Positions 50,771-59,846 of a stretch of 64,000 nt of DNA are shown here, piece after piece. Under the pieces are notes generated by a model. That model did no database searches, was not told the DNA's origin, and worked only from the letters and a program-made list of their open reading frames with translations. Within the stretch, counting starts at the first letter, position 1, and the number at the start of each line of letters is the position of its first letter. A program made the translations under genes and the position numbers. The DNA is from CBDBKE01 sp965218055 (GTDB lineage: Bacteria; Acidobacteriota; Terriglobia; JAJPHL01; JAPKYU01), in the NCBI GenBank assembly GCA_965218055.1, contig CBDCKA010000002.1, positions 868,001 to 932,000 on the forward strand. Reading direction: 5' to 3'.

Positions 50771-53700
50771 ATGAGCGCACAGTGGTCTGGATTGGCCAGC
50801 GGTACTTTGGTCGCTGTGCTGCTGCTGGCGAGCGTTGTTGCGGCTTCGCCGGCAGCGACAGAGCCCGCCGAAGCGGTTGACTTCCAGCGAGACGTGCGTC
50901 CGATTCTCTCCGATAACTGCTTTCAGTGCCACGGGCCGGACAGCAAAGCCCGCATGGCAGAGTTGCGTCTGGACACCCGCGAGGGTGCGTTCGCCCAACG
51001 AGAGGACGGTACGCCGATTGTTGCCGGAGATCCGCAGGCCAGTCTCCTCTACCAGCGCATTGCGACCAAGGACCCCGCTCGACGCATGCCTCCGGCCTTC
51101 ACGAATAAGGAGCTGACCGCCGAGCAGATCGATCTCCTGAAGCGCTGGATCGAGCAGGGAGCCAGTTGGAATCAGCACTGGTCGTTTCGGACGCTGAAGC
51201 GGCCGGAGCCGGCGCCTGTGAACAATGGGCAGTGGGTCCGCAATGGGATGGACCGGTTCATTCTGGCGCGGCTGGAGGCTGAGGGGCTGGAGCCGGCTCC
51301 CGAAGCAGACCGCCGCACGTTGATTCGCCGCCTCTCGCTCGACCTGACCGGTCTTCCCCCGACGCCAGAACAAGTCGCAGCTTTTGTCAATGATAGCGCT
51401 GAGAACGCCTACGAGAAGCTGGTGCAGCAACTGCTCGATTCTCCCCATTGGGGGGAGCACCGTGGGCGCTACTGGCTGGAAGCAGCCCGTTACGCCGATA
51501 CGCACGGGCTGCACATCGACAATTACCGGGAGATGTGGCCCTACCGAGATTGGGTGATCCAGACGTTCAACCGGAACGTGCCGTTCGACCGCTTCACGAT
51601 CGAGCAGCTGGCGGGGGATCTTCTGCCCAATCCCACACTGGAGCAGCGCATCGCCACCGGCTTCCACCGCTGCAATGTCACCACCGACGAAGGAGGGGTG
51701 ATTCTCGAGGAAGTGGAGGCCATATACGCCAAAGATCGGGTGGACACGACCGGCACGGTGTGGCTGGGTTTGACGGTGGCCTGCGCCACCTGCCACGACC
51801 ATAAGTTTGATCCGATCGCAACGAAGGACTTCTATTCGCTGTCGGCCTTCTTCCGGAATACCACGCAGTTCGCATTGGACGGCAACGTCTCCGACCCGCC
51901 GCCGATCGTCGTAGTTCCGCGGCTGGAAGAGAGGAGCCGCTGGGAGGAGCTGAAGCGCAAGCTGGCGCAAGTCGCGAGTCGCGTGCAAGCGAAAGTCTCC
52001 TCGCCGGATGAGAAGTTTGAAGCGTGGCTGGCCAGCGGGGAGTATCGCTCTGTGGAGGCGCCTCTGGGGAAGTCCGCGGAGGTGATGACGCTTTCGCTGA
52101 ACGGCCGGCTGGAGGTGAACTTACCAGGCCGCAAGGCCGAGATTGACTTGCCAGAAGGCGTCAGCGTGGGTGCTGGGCCGGAGGAAGGGCTGAAAGCGCT
52201 GCAGTTTGCCAAGGAGGCCTGGGCCGAGCTGCCTGACATCGAACAGCTCGACGTGGCGCGTCCCTTCTCCATCAGCGCCTGGATCTATCACCCCAAGAAC
52301 GACGGCGATTACGCTGTGGTCAGCCAGTTCGATCACAAGCATTCCGAAAAGGGGCGTGGTTGGTCCATCTTCATCGACAGACACTTGCCTAGGTTCAGGA
52401 TGGTGGGTGATGACGGAAAATTCATTGAGATCATGCCGACCCACCTGGCACAGATGGAGGGCGGAACCTGGAACCACGTGGCGGTAAGCTACGACGGCAG
52501 CTCTGAGCGCGCCGCGCTGAACATCTACCTGAATGGTCGGGTCTTCCCGACGCGGGGTACCGAGTACTTCTCGAAGATCAAGGGCAACATCCGCATCAGC
52601 CAGCCGGTCCTGCTGGGGAAGCAGGTGAACAGAGACAACACCTGGGACCTCGGCGGCGGGGCCATTGCGGACCTTCGGTTCTTCAACCGCACGCTCACCG
52701 TCGAGCAGGCCCGGCTGGTCTCGGTCTGGCCGGCATTGGAGAGGGCACGGAAGAAGCAACCCAGCGAGTTGACCCAGGACGAGCGGGAGGCCCTGCATCT
52801 CTACTATCTCAACAGAAAAGACGAAGAGTACAGCCAGCTTGTGGCGCGGTTGCGCAAACTCGAGCGCGAACGGCGGGAGGTGCGCCGCCACGGCGCGGTC
52901 ACGCATGTAATGCAAGAGCGCAGCGACGCCAAGCCGTTTGCCCACATCCTCCATCGGGGCGCCTACGACCAGCCTCGGGACCGGGTCGAGCCGGCCACCC
53001 CGGCCGCTTTGCCGCCGATGCCGGCTTCGCTGCCACGCAATCGGTTGGGACTGGCGAAGTGGCTGGTCGACGACTCGAACCCGTTGACCGCGCGCGTCGC
53101 CGTCAATCGCTTCTGGCAGGAAGTCTTCGGGACGGGCATCGTGAAGACCTCCGACGACTTCGGCTCTCAAGGGGAGCCTCCATCGCATCCCAAGTTGCTC
53201 GACTGGCTGGCGATGGAGTTCCGGGAGTCGGGCTGGAACGTCAAGGAGTTCTTCCGGCTGATGGTGACTTCGGCCACCTACCGGCAGGCGGCGGCCACCA
53301 CCGAAGCGAAATTAGCGAAAGACGCTGGGAACCGGCTTCTCTCGCGGGGGCCGCGGTACCGCATGGACGCCGAGATGCTGCGTGACTATGCGCTGGCAGC
53401 CAGCGGTCTGCTGGTCCCGAAGATCGGGGGACCGAGTGTGAAGCCCTACCAGCCCCCCGGTGTTTGGAAAACGGTCGCGATGCCGGATAGCAACACGAGC
53501 ATCTATAAGCAGGATCAGGGCGACAAACTCTACCGTCGCAGCCTCTATACCTTCTGGAAGCGGGCCGCTCCACCGGCATCGATGGAGACTTTCAACGCTC
53601 CCACGCGGGAGAATTGCACCGTGCGACGGGAGCGCACGAACACGCCGCTGCAGGCGCTGGTGACGATGAACGACACGCAGTTTGTCGAGGCCGGACGCTA

Positions 53701-53986
53701 CCTGGCCCAGAAGACGATTCAGGAAGCGGGAGAGGGCTTCGACAGCCGGCTCGACTACATGACGTTGCGGCTTCTGGCCCGCAAGCTCGAAGAGAATGAG
53801 CGTGCGGTGGCGCGGGGAGCGTATAAGGATTTCCTGGCCTACTATCAGCAGAACAGCGCGGACGCGGCGAAGCTCCTGGCCACCGGGGAGTCCAAGGCGG
53901 CCGAGGCGTTGCCCAAGGCGAAATCGGCGGCTTGGACCATGCTGGCCAACCAGATCATGAATCTGGACGAGATTTTGAACAAGTAG
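50771..53986 (+). CDS. Secreted DUF1549/DUF1553 protein with cytochrome-type (PSCyt1) and LamG-like domains
   Basis: 1071 residues from the ATG at 50771 (GGGAG upstream; the frame is open to 50729). Signal peptide LVAVLLLASVVAASPAATE. PSCyt1 domain with a haem-type CFQCHGP motif (about residue 58). DUF1549/PSCyt2 has SPHWGEHRGRYWLEAARYAD and a second haem-like CATCHDHKFDPI. A LamG/ConA-like insertion (about 440-650) follows, and DUF1553/PSD1 ends the protein (LTARVAVNRFWQEVFGTGIV, RREFTN-like RERTNTPLQALVTMND). The family is typical of Planctomycetes and Acidobacteria and is thought to act on polysaccharides with redox help. It is paired with a DUF1501 gene. Confidence 0.93.
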   Translation: MSAQWSGLASGTLVAVLLLASVVAASPAATEPAEAVDFQRDVRPILSDNCFQCHGPDSKARMAELRLDTREGAFAQREDGTPIVAGDPQASLLYQRIATKDPARRMPPAFTNKELTAEQIDLLKRWIEQGASWNQHWSFRTLKRPEPAPVNNGQWVRNGMDRFILARLEAEGLEPAPEADRRTLIRRLSLDLTGLPPTPEQVAAFVNDSAENAYEKLVQQLLDSPHWGEHRGRYWLEAARYADTHGLHIDNYREMWPYRDWVIQTFNRNVPFDRFTIEQLAGDLLPNPTLEQRIATGFHRCNVTTDEGGVILEEVEAIYAKDRVDTTGTVWLGLTVACATCHDHKFDPIATKDFYSLSAFFRNTTQFALDGNVSDPPPIVVVPRLEERSRWEELKRKLAQVASRVQAKVSSPDEKFEAWLASGEYRSVEAPLGKSAEVMTLSLNGRLEVNLPGRKAEIDLPEGVSVGAGPEEGLKALQFAKEAWAELPDIEQLDVARPFSISAWIYHPKNDGDYAVVSQFDHKHSEKGRGWSIFIDRHLPRFRMVGDDGKFIEIMPTHLAQMEGGTWNHVAVSYDGSSERAALNIYLNGRVFPTRGTEYFSKIKGNIRISQPVLLGKQVNRDNTWDLGGGAIADLRFFNRTLTVEQARLVSVWPALERARKKQPSELTQDEREALHLYYLNRKDEEYSQLVARLRKLERERREVRRHGAVTHVMQERSDAKPFAHILHRGAYDQPRDRVEPATPAALPPMPASLPRNRLGLAKWLVDDSNPLTARVAVNRFWQEVFGTGIVKTSDDFGSQGEPPSHPKLLDWLAMEFRESGWNVKEFFRLMVTSATYRQAAATTEAKLAKDAGNRLLSRGPRYRMDAEMLRDYALAASGLLVPKIGGPSVKPYQPPGVWKTVAMPDSNTSIYKQDQGDKLYRRSLYTFWKRAAPPASMETFNAPTRENCTVRRERTNTPLQALVTMNDTQFVEAGRYLAQKTIQEAGEGFDSRLDYMTLRLLARKLEENERAVARGAYKDFLAYYQQNSADAAKLLATGESKAAEALPKAKSAAWTMLANQIMNLDEILNK

Positions 53987-54019
53987 CGCTGGAAGCGCAA
54001 GCAAAAGGGAGGATCCGAG

Positions 54020-55477
54020 ATGCATCCATCTGCAGAAGCGGTTCTCATGGAAACCCGGCGGCAGTTCTTCGGCCGTGGAGGCCAGTGGCTTGGTACGCTT
54101 GCGCTGGCCAGCTTGGCCGCCGAGGAGGCGAAAGGCAGTCCAAAGCCGTACGGAGGATTGCCCAGCTTGCCCCATTTCGCACCCAAGGCCAAGCGGGTGA
54201 TCTATCTCCACGCGATGGGCGGACCGCCGCAGATGGACCTGCTTGACTACAAGCCCAAGATGAAGGAGTGGTACGACAAGGAGCTGCCCGAATCGATCCG
54301 GAAGGGCCAGCGCCTGACGACCATGACCGCCGGCCAGGCGCGCTTCCCGATTGCTCCCTCGAAGTGGGAATTTCACCAGCATGGGCAGAGCGGCGCATGG
54401 ATCACCGACCTGCTGCCGCACACCGCAAAGATGGCTGATGAGTTGGCGATCATTCGTTCGATGCACACCGAGGCAATCAACCACGAGCCGGCCATCACGT
54501 TTATCCAAACCGGCCGGATGATCGCGGGCCTGCCGTGCATCGGTTCCTGGCTCTCCTACGGTTTGGGCAGCTTGAACCGAGATCTGCCGACGTTCGTGGT
54601 GATGAACGCGAAGAAGAGCCATCCGAAGGCGGGCGTGCAGGCGATTTCCTCGCGTCTGTGGAGCGCAGGTTTCCTCTCGTCCGAGTACGCGGGTGTGTCT
54701 CTGCGTGCAGGCGCCGACCCGGTTCTCTACGTCAAGAATCCCGAAGGAGTTCCCCAGAAGATCCGGCGGCGCATGCTGGATGGTCTGAGTGAGCTGAATC
54801 AAATCCAGCACGAGAAGATCGGCGATCCCGAGACGCGGGCCCGGATCGAGCAGTTCGAAATGGCCTTCCGGATGCAGTCATCGGTGCCGGAGATGAGCGA
54901 TCTCTCTGCCGAGCCGGAGAGCACCTACAAGCGCTACGGCGAAGCCGCGCGTGAGCGGGGCACGATCGCCTATAGCTGTCTGATGGCGCGGCGCCTGATC
55001 GAGCGTGGCGTGCGTTTCGTGCAGGTCTACCATCGCGGTTGGGACGTGCACAGGCATGTGCCCGAAGTGCTGCCCGCCCAGTGCAAGGCTGTCGACCAGG
55101 CCAGCGCGGCGATGGTGCAGGACCTCAAGGAGCGCGGCCTGCTTGATGAGACGCTCGTCGTCTGGGGCGGCGAGTTCGGCCGTACGATCTATTCACAGGG
55201 ATTGCTGACACCCACCTACTACGGGCGCGACCATCATCCGCGCTGCTTCAGCATCTGGATGACCGGCGCCGGCGTCAAAGGCGGAGTCGTTTACGGCGAA
55301 ACGGACGACTTCTCCTACAACATTGTCAAGGACCCGGTCCACGTTCGCGATCTCCAGGCAACGATCCTGCACCTATTCGGCATTGACCACGAACGGTTCA
55401 CCTACAAGTTCCAGGGACTGAATTCGAAACTGACCGGCGTTGAGCCTGCACACGTCGTGAAATCGATACTGGCCTAG
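54020..55477 (+). CDS. Tat-exported DUF1501 protein
   Basis: 485 residues. The Tat-like signal reads METRRQFFGRGGQWLGTLAL. The DUF1501 domain is sulfatase/phosphatase-like: VIYLHAMGGPPQMDLLDYKP at the start, then LPTFVVMNAKKSHPKAGVQA, and LVVWGGEFGRTIYSQGLLTP near the end with DHHPRCFSIWMTGAGVKGG. DUF1501 genes regularly follow DUF1549/DUF1553 genes; the gap here is 33 bp. The pair is likely an operon working on the same extracellular substrate, which is not known. Confidence 0.92.
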   Translation: MHPSAEAVLMETRRQFFGRGGQWLGTLALASLAAEEAKGSPKPYGGLPSLPHFAPKAKRVIYLHAMGGPPQMDLLDYKPKMKEWYDKELPESIRKGQRLTTMTAGQARFPIAPSKWEFHQHGQSGAWITDLLPHTAKMADELAIIRSMHTEAINHEPAITFIQTGRMIAGLPCIGSWLSYGLGSLNRDLPTFVVMNAKKSHPKAGVQAISSRLWSAGFLSSEYAGVSLRAGADPVLYVKNPEGVPQKIRRRMLDGLSELNQIQHEKIGDPETRARIEQFEMAFRMQSSVPEMSDLSAEPESTYKRYGEAARERGTIAYSCLMARRLIERGVRFVQVYHRGWDVHRHVPEVLPAQCKAVDQASAAMVQDLKERGLLDETLVVWGGEFGRTIYSQGLLTPTYYGRDHHPRCFSIWMTGAGVKGGVVYGETDDFSYNIVKDPVHVRDLQATILHLFGIDHERFTYKFQGLNSKLTGVEPAHVVKSILA

Positions 55478-55664
55478 CAGCCGGCTTCACCAGAACCCGG
55501 AGCGCTTGGGTCAGGCAACGTACTGCCCCGCCAAAATCAGCACGCTTCTCCCTTCCATTCCCTCGCTGCCCCTCCTTGAATGCGGTCAAGCGAGCGGGGT
55601 GATTCTGGAGTCTCCTTACACAGGACCCAGAGGATTGATGGCGCGCCTGGTTACCCTTGGTGGG

Positions 55665-56252
55665 TTATTTTGGCGGGTTACCATGGCCCGGACCCCGGCC
55701 CGGACCCCGCGGCGACCGCTTCTTCAGGACGGCCAGATGATCCCGGTAGGCCAAGCGTACGCTGATGAAATCCTTGTGGCTGAGTTTGAGCTCGCCTGAG
55801 ATGTTGCGGATCTCGTGATCTTCCTTCGTGGAAACGGATCTGTCGGCGGAAGAAACGGCGTAGAGGCAGTGCAGCAAGGCGATCTTCTGCTGTCGGGCGG
55901 CGATTTTGTGAAACTCCCGGGTGACCAGGAAATTCTCGGTCCCCCCAAACAGCAGGCTCTGGGTCTTGGCCATTTGCACCACCAGGATCGCCTGCTCCTC
56001 CGGCAGGCCGCCCCGCTCCATAACGATTCGCTCCATTTGGTGCGTCTCCTCCTGGCTGATGTGCATGTCCGCGCGGGCCACCCGGCTCAGCAGGTACGCA
56101 AAGGCAGCAATGTACCTGGCCCGCTCCGGTTCCATATGGTCCAGAGCATCGACGATCTTGCGCACGGTTTCCGTATCTGGGGAAGAAGATTCCTGCAGGT
56201 CCTCTTGTGCCAGCTTTTTCTGTTCCAATCCCAGAAACTTCCAGATCGACAT
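55665..56252 (-). CDS. TerB-like helical protein
   Basis: 195 residues from MSIWKFLGLEQKKLAQEDLQ (GGGAGG directly before the ATG at 56252). The TerB-type domain has two halves: FAYLLSRVARADMHISQEET and HCLYAVSSADRSVSTKEDHE, each with an acidic pair that binds metal. TerB domains occur in tellurite-resistance operons and as stand-alone stress or membrane-related proteins. No other ter genes are here. The Lys/Arg/Pro/Gly tail is disordered. Confidence 0.78.
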   Translation of the reverse strand: MSIWKFLGLEQKKLAQEDLQESSSPDTETVRKIVDALDHMEPERARYIAAFAYLLSRVARADMHISQEETHQMERIVMERGGLPEEQAILVVQMAKTQSLLFGGTENFLVTREFHKIAARQQKIALLHCLYAVSSADRSVSTKEDHEIRNISGELKLSHKDFISVRLAYRDHLAVLKKRSPRGPGRGPGHGNPPK

Positions 56253-56392
56253 CGTTCCTCCCAACTTTCTTCCTGCCACACTGCATTATGAAGCGTGAAC
56301 TGCTGTCGAGGCAATCGTGGAGACAATTTCAAACTGCCGCAGATTGCGTTGGTGATACTGTTCCAAGCTCAGTCCGCCGATTGCGAAGTCGG

Positions 56393-56436
56393 ACCGCTGT
56401 CGTGCCGCTGTCGTACCGCTGCCGTCTCGCTGTCGT
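56393..56436. repeat. Four 11-bp tandem repeats just before the RhaT-like gene
   Basis: Units of the type ACCGCTGTCGT at 56393, 56404, 56415 and 56426, ending 6 nt before the ATG at 56443. They occupy the place where the ribosome-binding site and leader would be. Confidence 0.8.
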
Positions 56437-56442
56437 CCCGAT

Positions 56443-57492
56443 ATGGATGAACAATTTCTGGCTGGTTTAGCCCTGGGCCTATTGGCTGGTCTGTCGAATA
56501 GTGTGTTCTTTCTCCCCATGCGCTACACGCGGGAGTGGGAGTGGGAAAACACCTGGCTCATTTTCACAATTTTATCCACCGGGATTCTGCCGTGGGTGGC
56601 CGCCCTGGTGGCAGTGCCAAATCTGGTGACCGTCCTGTGGGAGAGTCCTTTCAGCTACTTTATTCCCGGTCTGATTGCGGGCTTTTTTTGGGGTGTGGCT
56701 CAAGTGATCTACGGGTTGGGGCTGGGCATGGTGGGCATCGCCATCGGGAACGCTGTGGTGGCCTCCACATCCACCACAGCAGGAACTCTCGGACCGATGA
56801 TTGTCTATGCCCGCGGCAGAGTATCCAGCGATGCCGTTTTTTACTTTCTCCTGGCGGTGGCCCTGATCCTGACTGGTATTTTCCTGTACGGAAAATTCGG
56901 AGTGCGCAAAGAACGGGAGCCCGCAGGAAGAACGGCAGGAAAAGAGGCGGGTGGGCAGGTGGTGAGAGGGAGCTTTCGAACCGGCCTGGCGTTGTGCCTT
57001 TCCTGCGGAGCGCTGGGCTCGGCATTTATCTACGGCGCGAAGTCGAGCAGCGGACTGGTAGAGAATGCCTTGCAGGCGGGTGCTTCTTCAAGAACCTTCG
57101 CCGAGTTTACGGCGCTGTTGGTCACTTTCAATGCCGGCATGTTTCCCGGGATACTGTATTCGATCCATAAATTGAATCGGAACCGGACTTGGGCCGCCTT
57201 CCGGAACAGACGTGTCTTGCTTCGGAATGTTTCCTTAGCATTGGCCATGGCTGTCCTGTGGTATAGCGGGCTCTTGCTGTACAACTCCAGTGCGGTCAAA
57301 CTGGGACCGGCCTTAGGGCCGTCCATATCCATGGCACTCTTGGTGGGCGGGACCGTGTTTTTTGCCAGCCTATTTGGGTGGCTGGCGGGAGAGTGGAAAG
57401 GCGCCAGCGGAGGTACGATTCGGGGTTTCATCGCCGGCATGTCTTTGATCGGGGCGGCCATCCTGGTGATCGCTTTCAAGGTGCACGTGTAA
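56443..57492 (+). CDS. RhaT-family (L-rhamnose/proton symporter) transporter
   Basis: 349 residues with about ten hydrophobic helices. Family features: GLALGLLAGLSNSVFFLPMR in TM1, WENTWLIFTILSTGILPWVA, ASTSTTAGTLGPMIVYARGR and GPSISMALLVGGTVFFASLF. RhaT takes up L-rhamnose with protons. Similar proteins of the drug/metabolite transporter superfamily may carry other sugars, and no rhamnose genes adjoin. A run of 11-bp repeats lies where the ribosome-binding site should be, and no Shine-Dalgarno is visible. Confidence 0.85.
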   Translation: MDEQFLAGLALGLLAGLSNSVFFLPMRYTREWEWENTWLIFTILSTGILPWVAALVAVPNLVTVLWESPFSYFIPGLIAGFFWGVAQVIYGLGLGMVGIAIGNAVVASTSTTAGTLGPMIVYARGRVSSDAVFYFLLAVALILTGIFLYGKFGVRKEREPAGRTAGKEAGGQVVRGSFRTGLALCLSCGALGSAFIYGAKSSSGLVENALQAGASSRTFAEFTALLVTFNAGMFPGILYSIHKLNRNRTWAAFRNRRVLLRNVSLALAMAVLWYSGLLLYNSSAVKLGPALGPSISMALLVGGTVFFASLFGWLAGEWKGASGGTIRGFIAGMSLIGAAILVIAFKVHV

Positions 57493-57671
57493 GCCGACCC
57501 ACCATCCGGGCCCCCATCCGCAATCGAAACCGGCCCCGGGCCATCCCAGCGGGAGTACTTGGAAAGCCCCGCCCCGGTGCCGCCCCGGCAGGCTGAACTG
57601 TGGCTTGATTTTCCACAGAATTCGCAGTATCCTAAGGGTTGGCGCCGGTAGGAGGCGGGTCGGAGGAAACA

Positions 57672-57693
57672 GTGGGCATGAGCCCACTTTTTT
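57672..57693 (+). terminator. Attenuator-like terminator before rimP
   Basis: GTGGGC-ATGA-GCCCAC followed by six T, about 40 nt before the rimP ATG. Hairpins like this upstream of rimP-nusA operons in other bacteria allow NusA-dependent attenuation. Confidence 0.75.
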
Positions 57694-57730
57694 GTTGGTC
57701 GCTGGGCTTTTGTTTGGTTGGGCTGGGGAA

Positions 57731-58201
57731 ATGCCGGACCAGGCAGTGCTGGTGCGAATTCGTGAAATTGTCGAGCGGGTCGCTGCCTCTGAGGGGATGG
57801 AAGTGGCGGAGGTAGAACTTCGTGGCAAGGGACCACGGAGCTTGTTGCGAATCTTCATCGACAAGCCCGGTGGCGTCACCCACCGCGATTGCGAACTGGT
57901 CAGCCACCAGGTGGGGGCGATCCTGGACGTGGAAGATCTGATCCCCGCCAGCTACACCCTGGAGGTTTCTTCGCCGGGAGTGGAGCGGCGGCTGACTCGG
58001 CCGGCCGATTACGACCGTTTTGCCGGGCGCAAGGTGCGACTCCGGTTGAAACAGCCCCTGGGGGCGCAGCGGCAGTTGGTGGGCCGGTTGGACGGGCTGG
58101 AAAATGGCGTCCTGACCCTCACGTTGGCGTCGGGCGAGTGCGCATCGGTGGAATACGACAACGTGGAGCGGGCGAACTTGGTTTTTGAGTGGAAGTCCTG
58201 A
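57731..58201 (+). CDS. rimP: Ribosome maturation factor RimP
   Basis: 156 residues from the ATG at 57731 (GGGGAA before it; the frame is open to 57605 but not conserved). N-terminal domain VRIREIVERVAASEGMEVAE then RGKGPRSLLRIFIDKPGGVT; the conserved YTLEVSSPGVERRL is present. It helps 30S subunit maturation. First gene of rimP-nusA-infB-DUF503-rbfA, with nusA 21 bp downstream. Confidence 0.95.
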   Translation: MPDQAVLVRIREIVERVAASEGMEVAEVELRGKGPRSLLRIFIDKPGGVTHRDCELVSHQVGAILDVEDLIPASYTLEVSSPGVERRLTRPADYDRFAGRKVRLRLKQPLGAQRQLVGRLDGLENGVLTLTLASGECASVEYDNVERANLVFEWKS

Positions 58202-58222
58202 TTCGGGACGAGGGAAGGCCCT

Positions 58223-59836
58223 ATGGCATCGCAACTGTACCAGACCATTGACCAGCTCAGCCGGGAGAAGGGGATTGAGCCGGAGATCATCGTCAGCGCC
58301 ATCGAAGACGCCATGGCGGTGGCGACCCGCAAGTACTACAAGTCCAGCGAGGAGCTGAAGGCCGAGTTCAATAAAGAAACTGGCGAGATCGAAGTTTTCG
58401 CCCTCAAGACAGCCGTCGAGACGGTGACCGACCCCCTGAAGGAAATCTCCCTGGAGGAAGGCCGCGCCATCAACCCTCATCTGGAACCGGACGGAGAGGT
58501 GCGCATTAAAAAGGCCACCGACGTGCTGGGCCGCATTGCCGCGCAGACCGCCAAGCAGGTGATTTGTCAGAAGGTGCGCGAGGCCGAACGCGACACTGTC
58601 TACAACGAGTACAGCGGGCGCGTGGGCGAGCTGGTCAACTGTACCGTGAAGCGAATCGAAGGGCCGGACTTGATTGTGGGACTCGGCAAGGCCGAAGCGC
58701 GCCTGCCGCGCCGCGAGCAGTCGCGCCTGGAACAATTCTCGCCCGCCGATCGCCTGCGCGCCATCATCGTGAAGGTCGAGAAATCCCTGAAGGGCCCGCA
58801 GGTGATCATTTCCCGTGCTGCACCCGATCTCGTCACCCGGCTGTTCGCGCAGGAGGTGCCGGAAATCTACGACGGCACGGTGGTCATCAAGGCCTGTGCG
58901 CGGGAGGCGGGGGAACGCACCAAGATTTCGGTGATCAGCAATGACCGCGACGTGGACCCCACCGGCGCTTGCGTGGGGATGAAGGGGATGCGGGTCGAGT
59001 CGGTTCGCCGCGAGTTGCGGGGTGAGAAGATTGACATCGTGCAGCATTCCGAGGACCACGTGGTCTTTGCCACCAAGGCTTTGCAGCCGGCCAAAGTCAG
59101 CCGCGTATCGGTTCTGGATCCGGTCGGAAAGCATCTGGAAGTGATCGTGGACGACACGCAGCTCTCGCTGGCCATCGGCAAGAAAGGCCAGAACGTGCGG
59201 CTCGCCGCCAAGTTGATGGGCTGGAGGATTGACATCAAGAGCGAAGAGGAGAAGCGCCAGGAAGTGGAGTGGGAGATGGGGCAATTGGTCGGCGGCACGC
59301 CGATGGACCAGCTCAGCACGCTCAGTGAGCGCCTCCGCGAAAAACTCGTCCAGCACGACATCACGAGCATCGAGCAGCTGGGTTCCAAGACACCAGAGCA
59401 GTTGCAGGAGATTTCCGGCATCGGTCCGAAAATGGTAGAAAAAATCCGCGCCGCTGTGCAGAATTACTGGGAGGGAACCGGGGAGGCGGCAGAGGGCGTG
59501 GAAAGCGTCGAGTTGGCGGAAGCCAGCGGGGACGCTGAGTTGGCCGAAGGGGCTCCGCAAGAATTGGTCGAAACGCCGGCCGAACCCGCTGTAGGGACTG
59601 CGGCGGAGTCTGCTGAGCAGCTCGCCCCTCTGGGGGGCGAACCCGCCCAGCTTGATCCAGCGGGGGAGGGCGAGCCGCCTGCCCAGGGAGGAGAGGCGGC
59701 GCAAGATTCGCCGGAACGTGTCGCTCGGGAGAACGACCACCCGGTAGCCGAATCACTCGAACAACCCGAGCCGGCCGAGCCGGAAGAGTTCGTCGCAGGC
59801 GGGAGCGACGATGCGGCGGAAGCCCCTGAAAAGTAA
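58223..59836 (+). CDS. nusA: Transcription termination/antitermination protein NusA
   Basis: 537 residues. N-terminal RNA polymerase-binding domain (LYQTIDQLSREKGIEPEIIV), S1 domain, KH1 and KH2 (GACVGMKGMRVESVRRELRG; AIGKKGQNVRLAAKLMGWRI), and a helix-hairpin-helix region (LGSKTPEQLQEISGIGPKMV). The last 95 residues are Glu/Ala/Pro-rich and disordered, an extension beyond the E. coli type. Influences pausing, termination and rRNA antitermination with NusB. Confidence 0.96.
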   Translation: MASQLYQTIDQLSREKGIEPEIIVSAIEDAMAVATRKYYKSSEELKAEFNKETGEIEVFALKTAVETVTDPLKEISLEEGRAINPHLEPDGEVRIKKATDVLGRIAAQTAKQVICQKVREAERDTVYNEYSGRVGELVNCTVKRIEGPDLIVGLGKAEARLPRREQSRLEQFSPADRLRAIIVKVEKSLKGPQVIISRAAPDLVTRLFAQEVPEIYDGTVVIKACAREAGERTKISVISNDRDVDPTGACVGMKGMRVESVRRELRGEKIDIVQHSEDHVVFATKALQPAKVSRVSVLDPVGKHLEVIVDDTQLSLAIGKKGQNVRLAAKLMGWRIDIKSEEEKRQEVEWEMGQLVGGTPMDQLSTLSERLREKLVQHDITSIEQLGSKTPEQLQEISGIGPKMVEKIRAAVQNYWEGTGEAAEGVESVELAEASGDAELAEGAPQELVETPAEPAVGTAAESAEQLAPLGGEPAQLDPAGEGEPPAQGGEAAQDSPERVARENDHPVAESLEQPEPAEPEEFVAGGSDDAAEAPEK

Positions 59837-59846
59837 AGCGGCTTGC

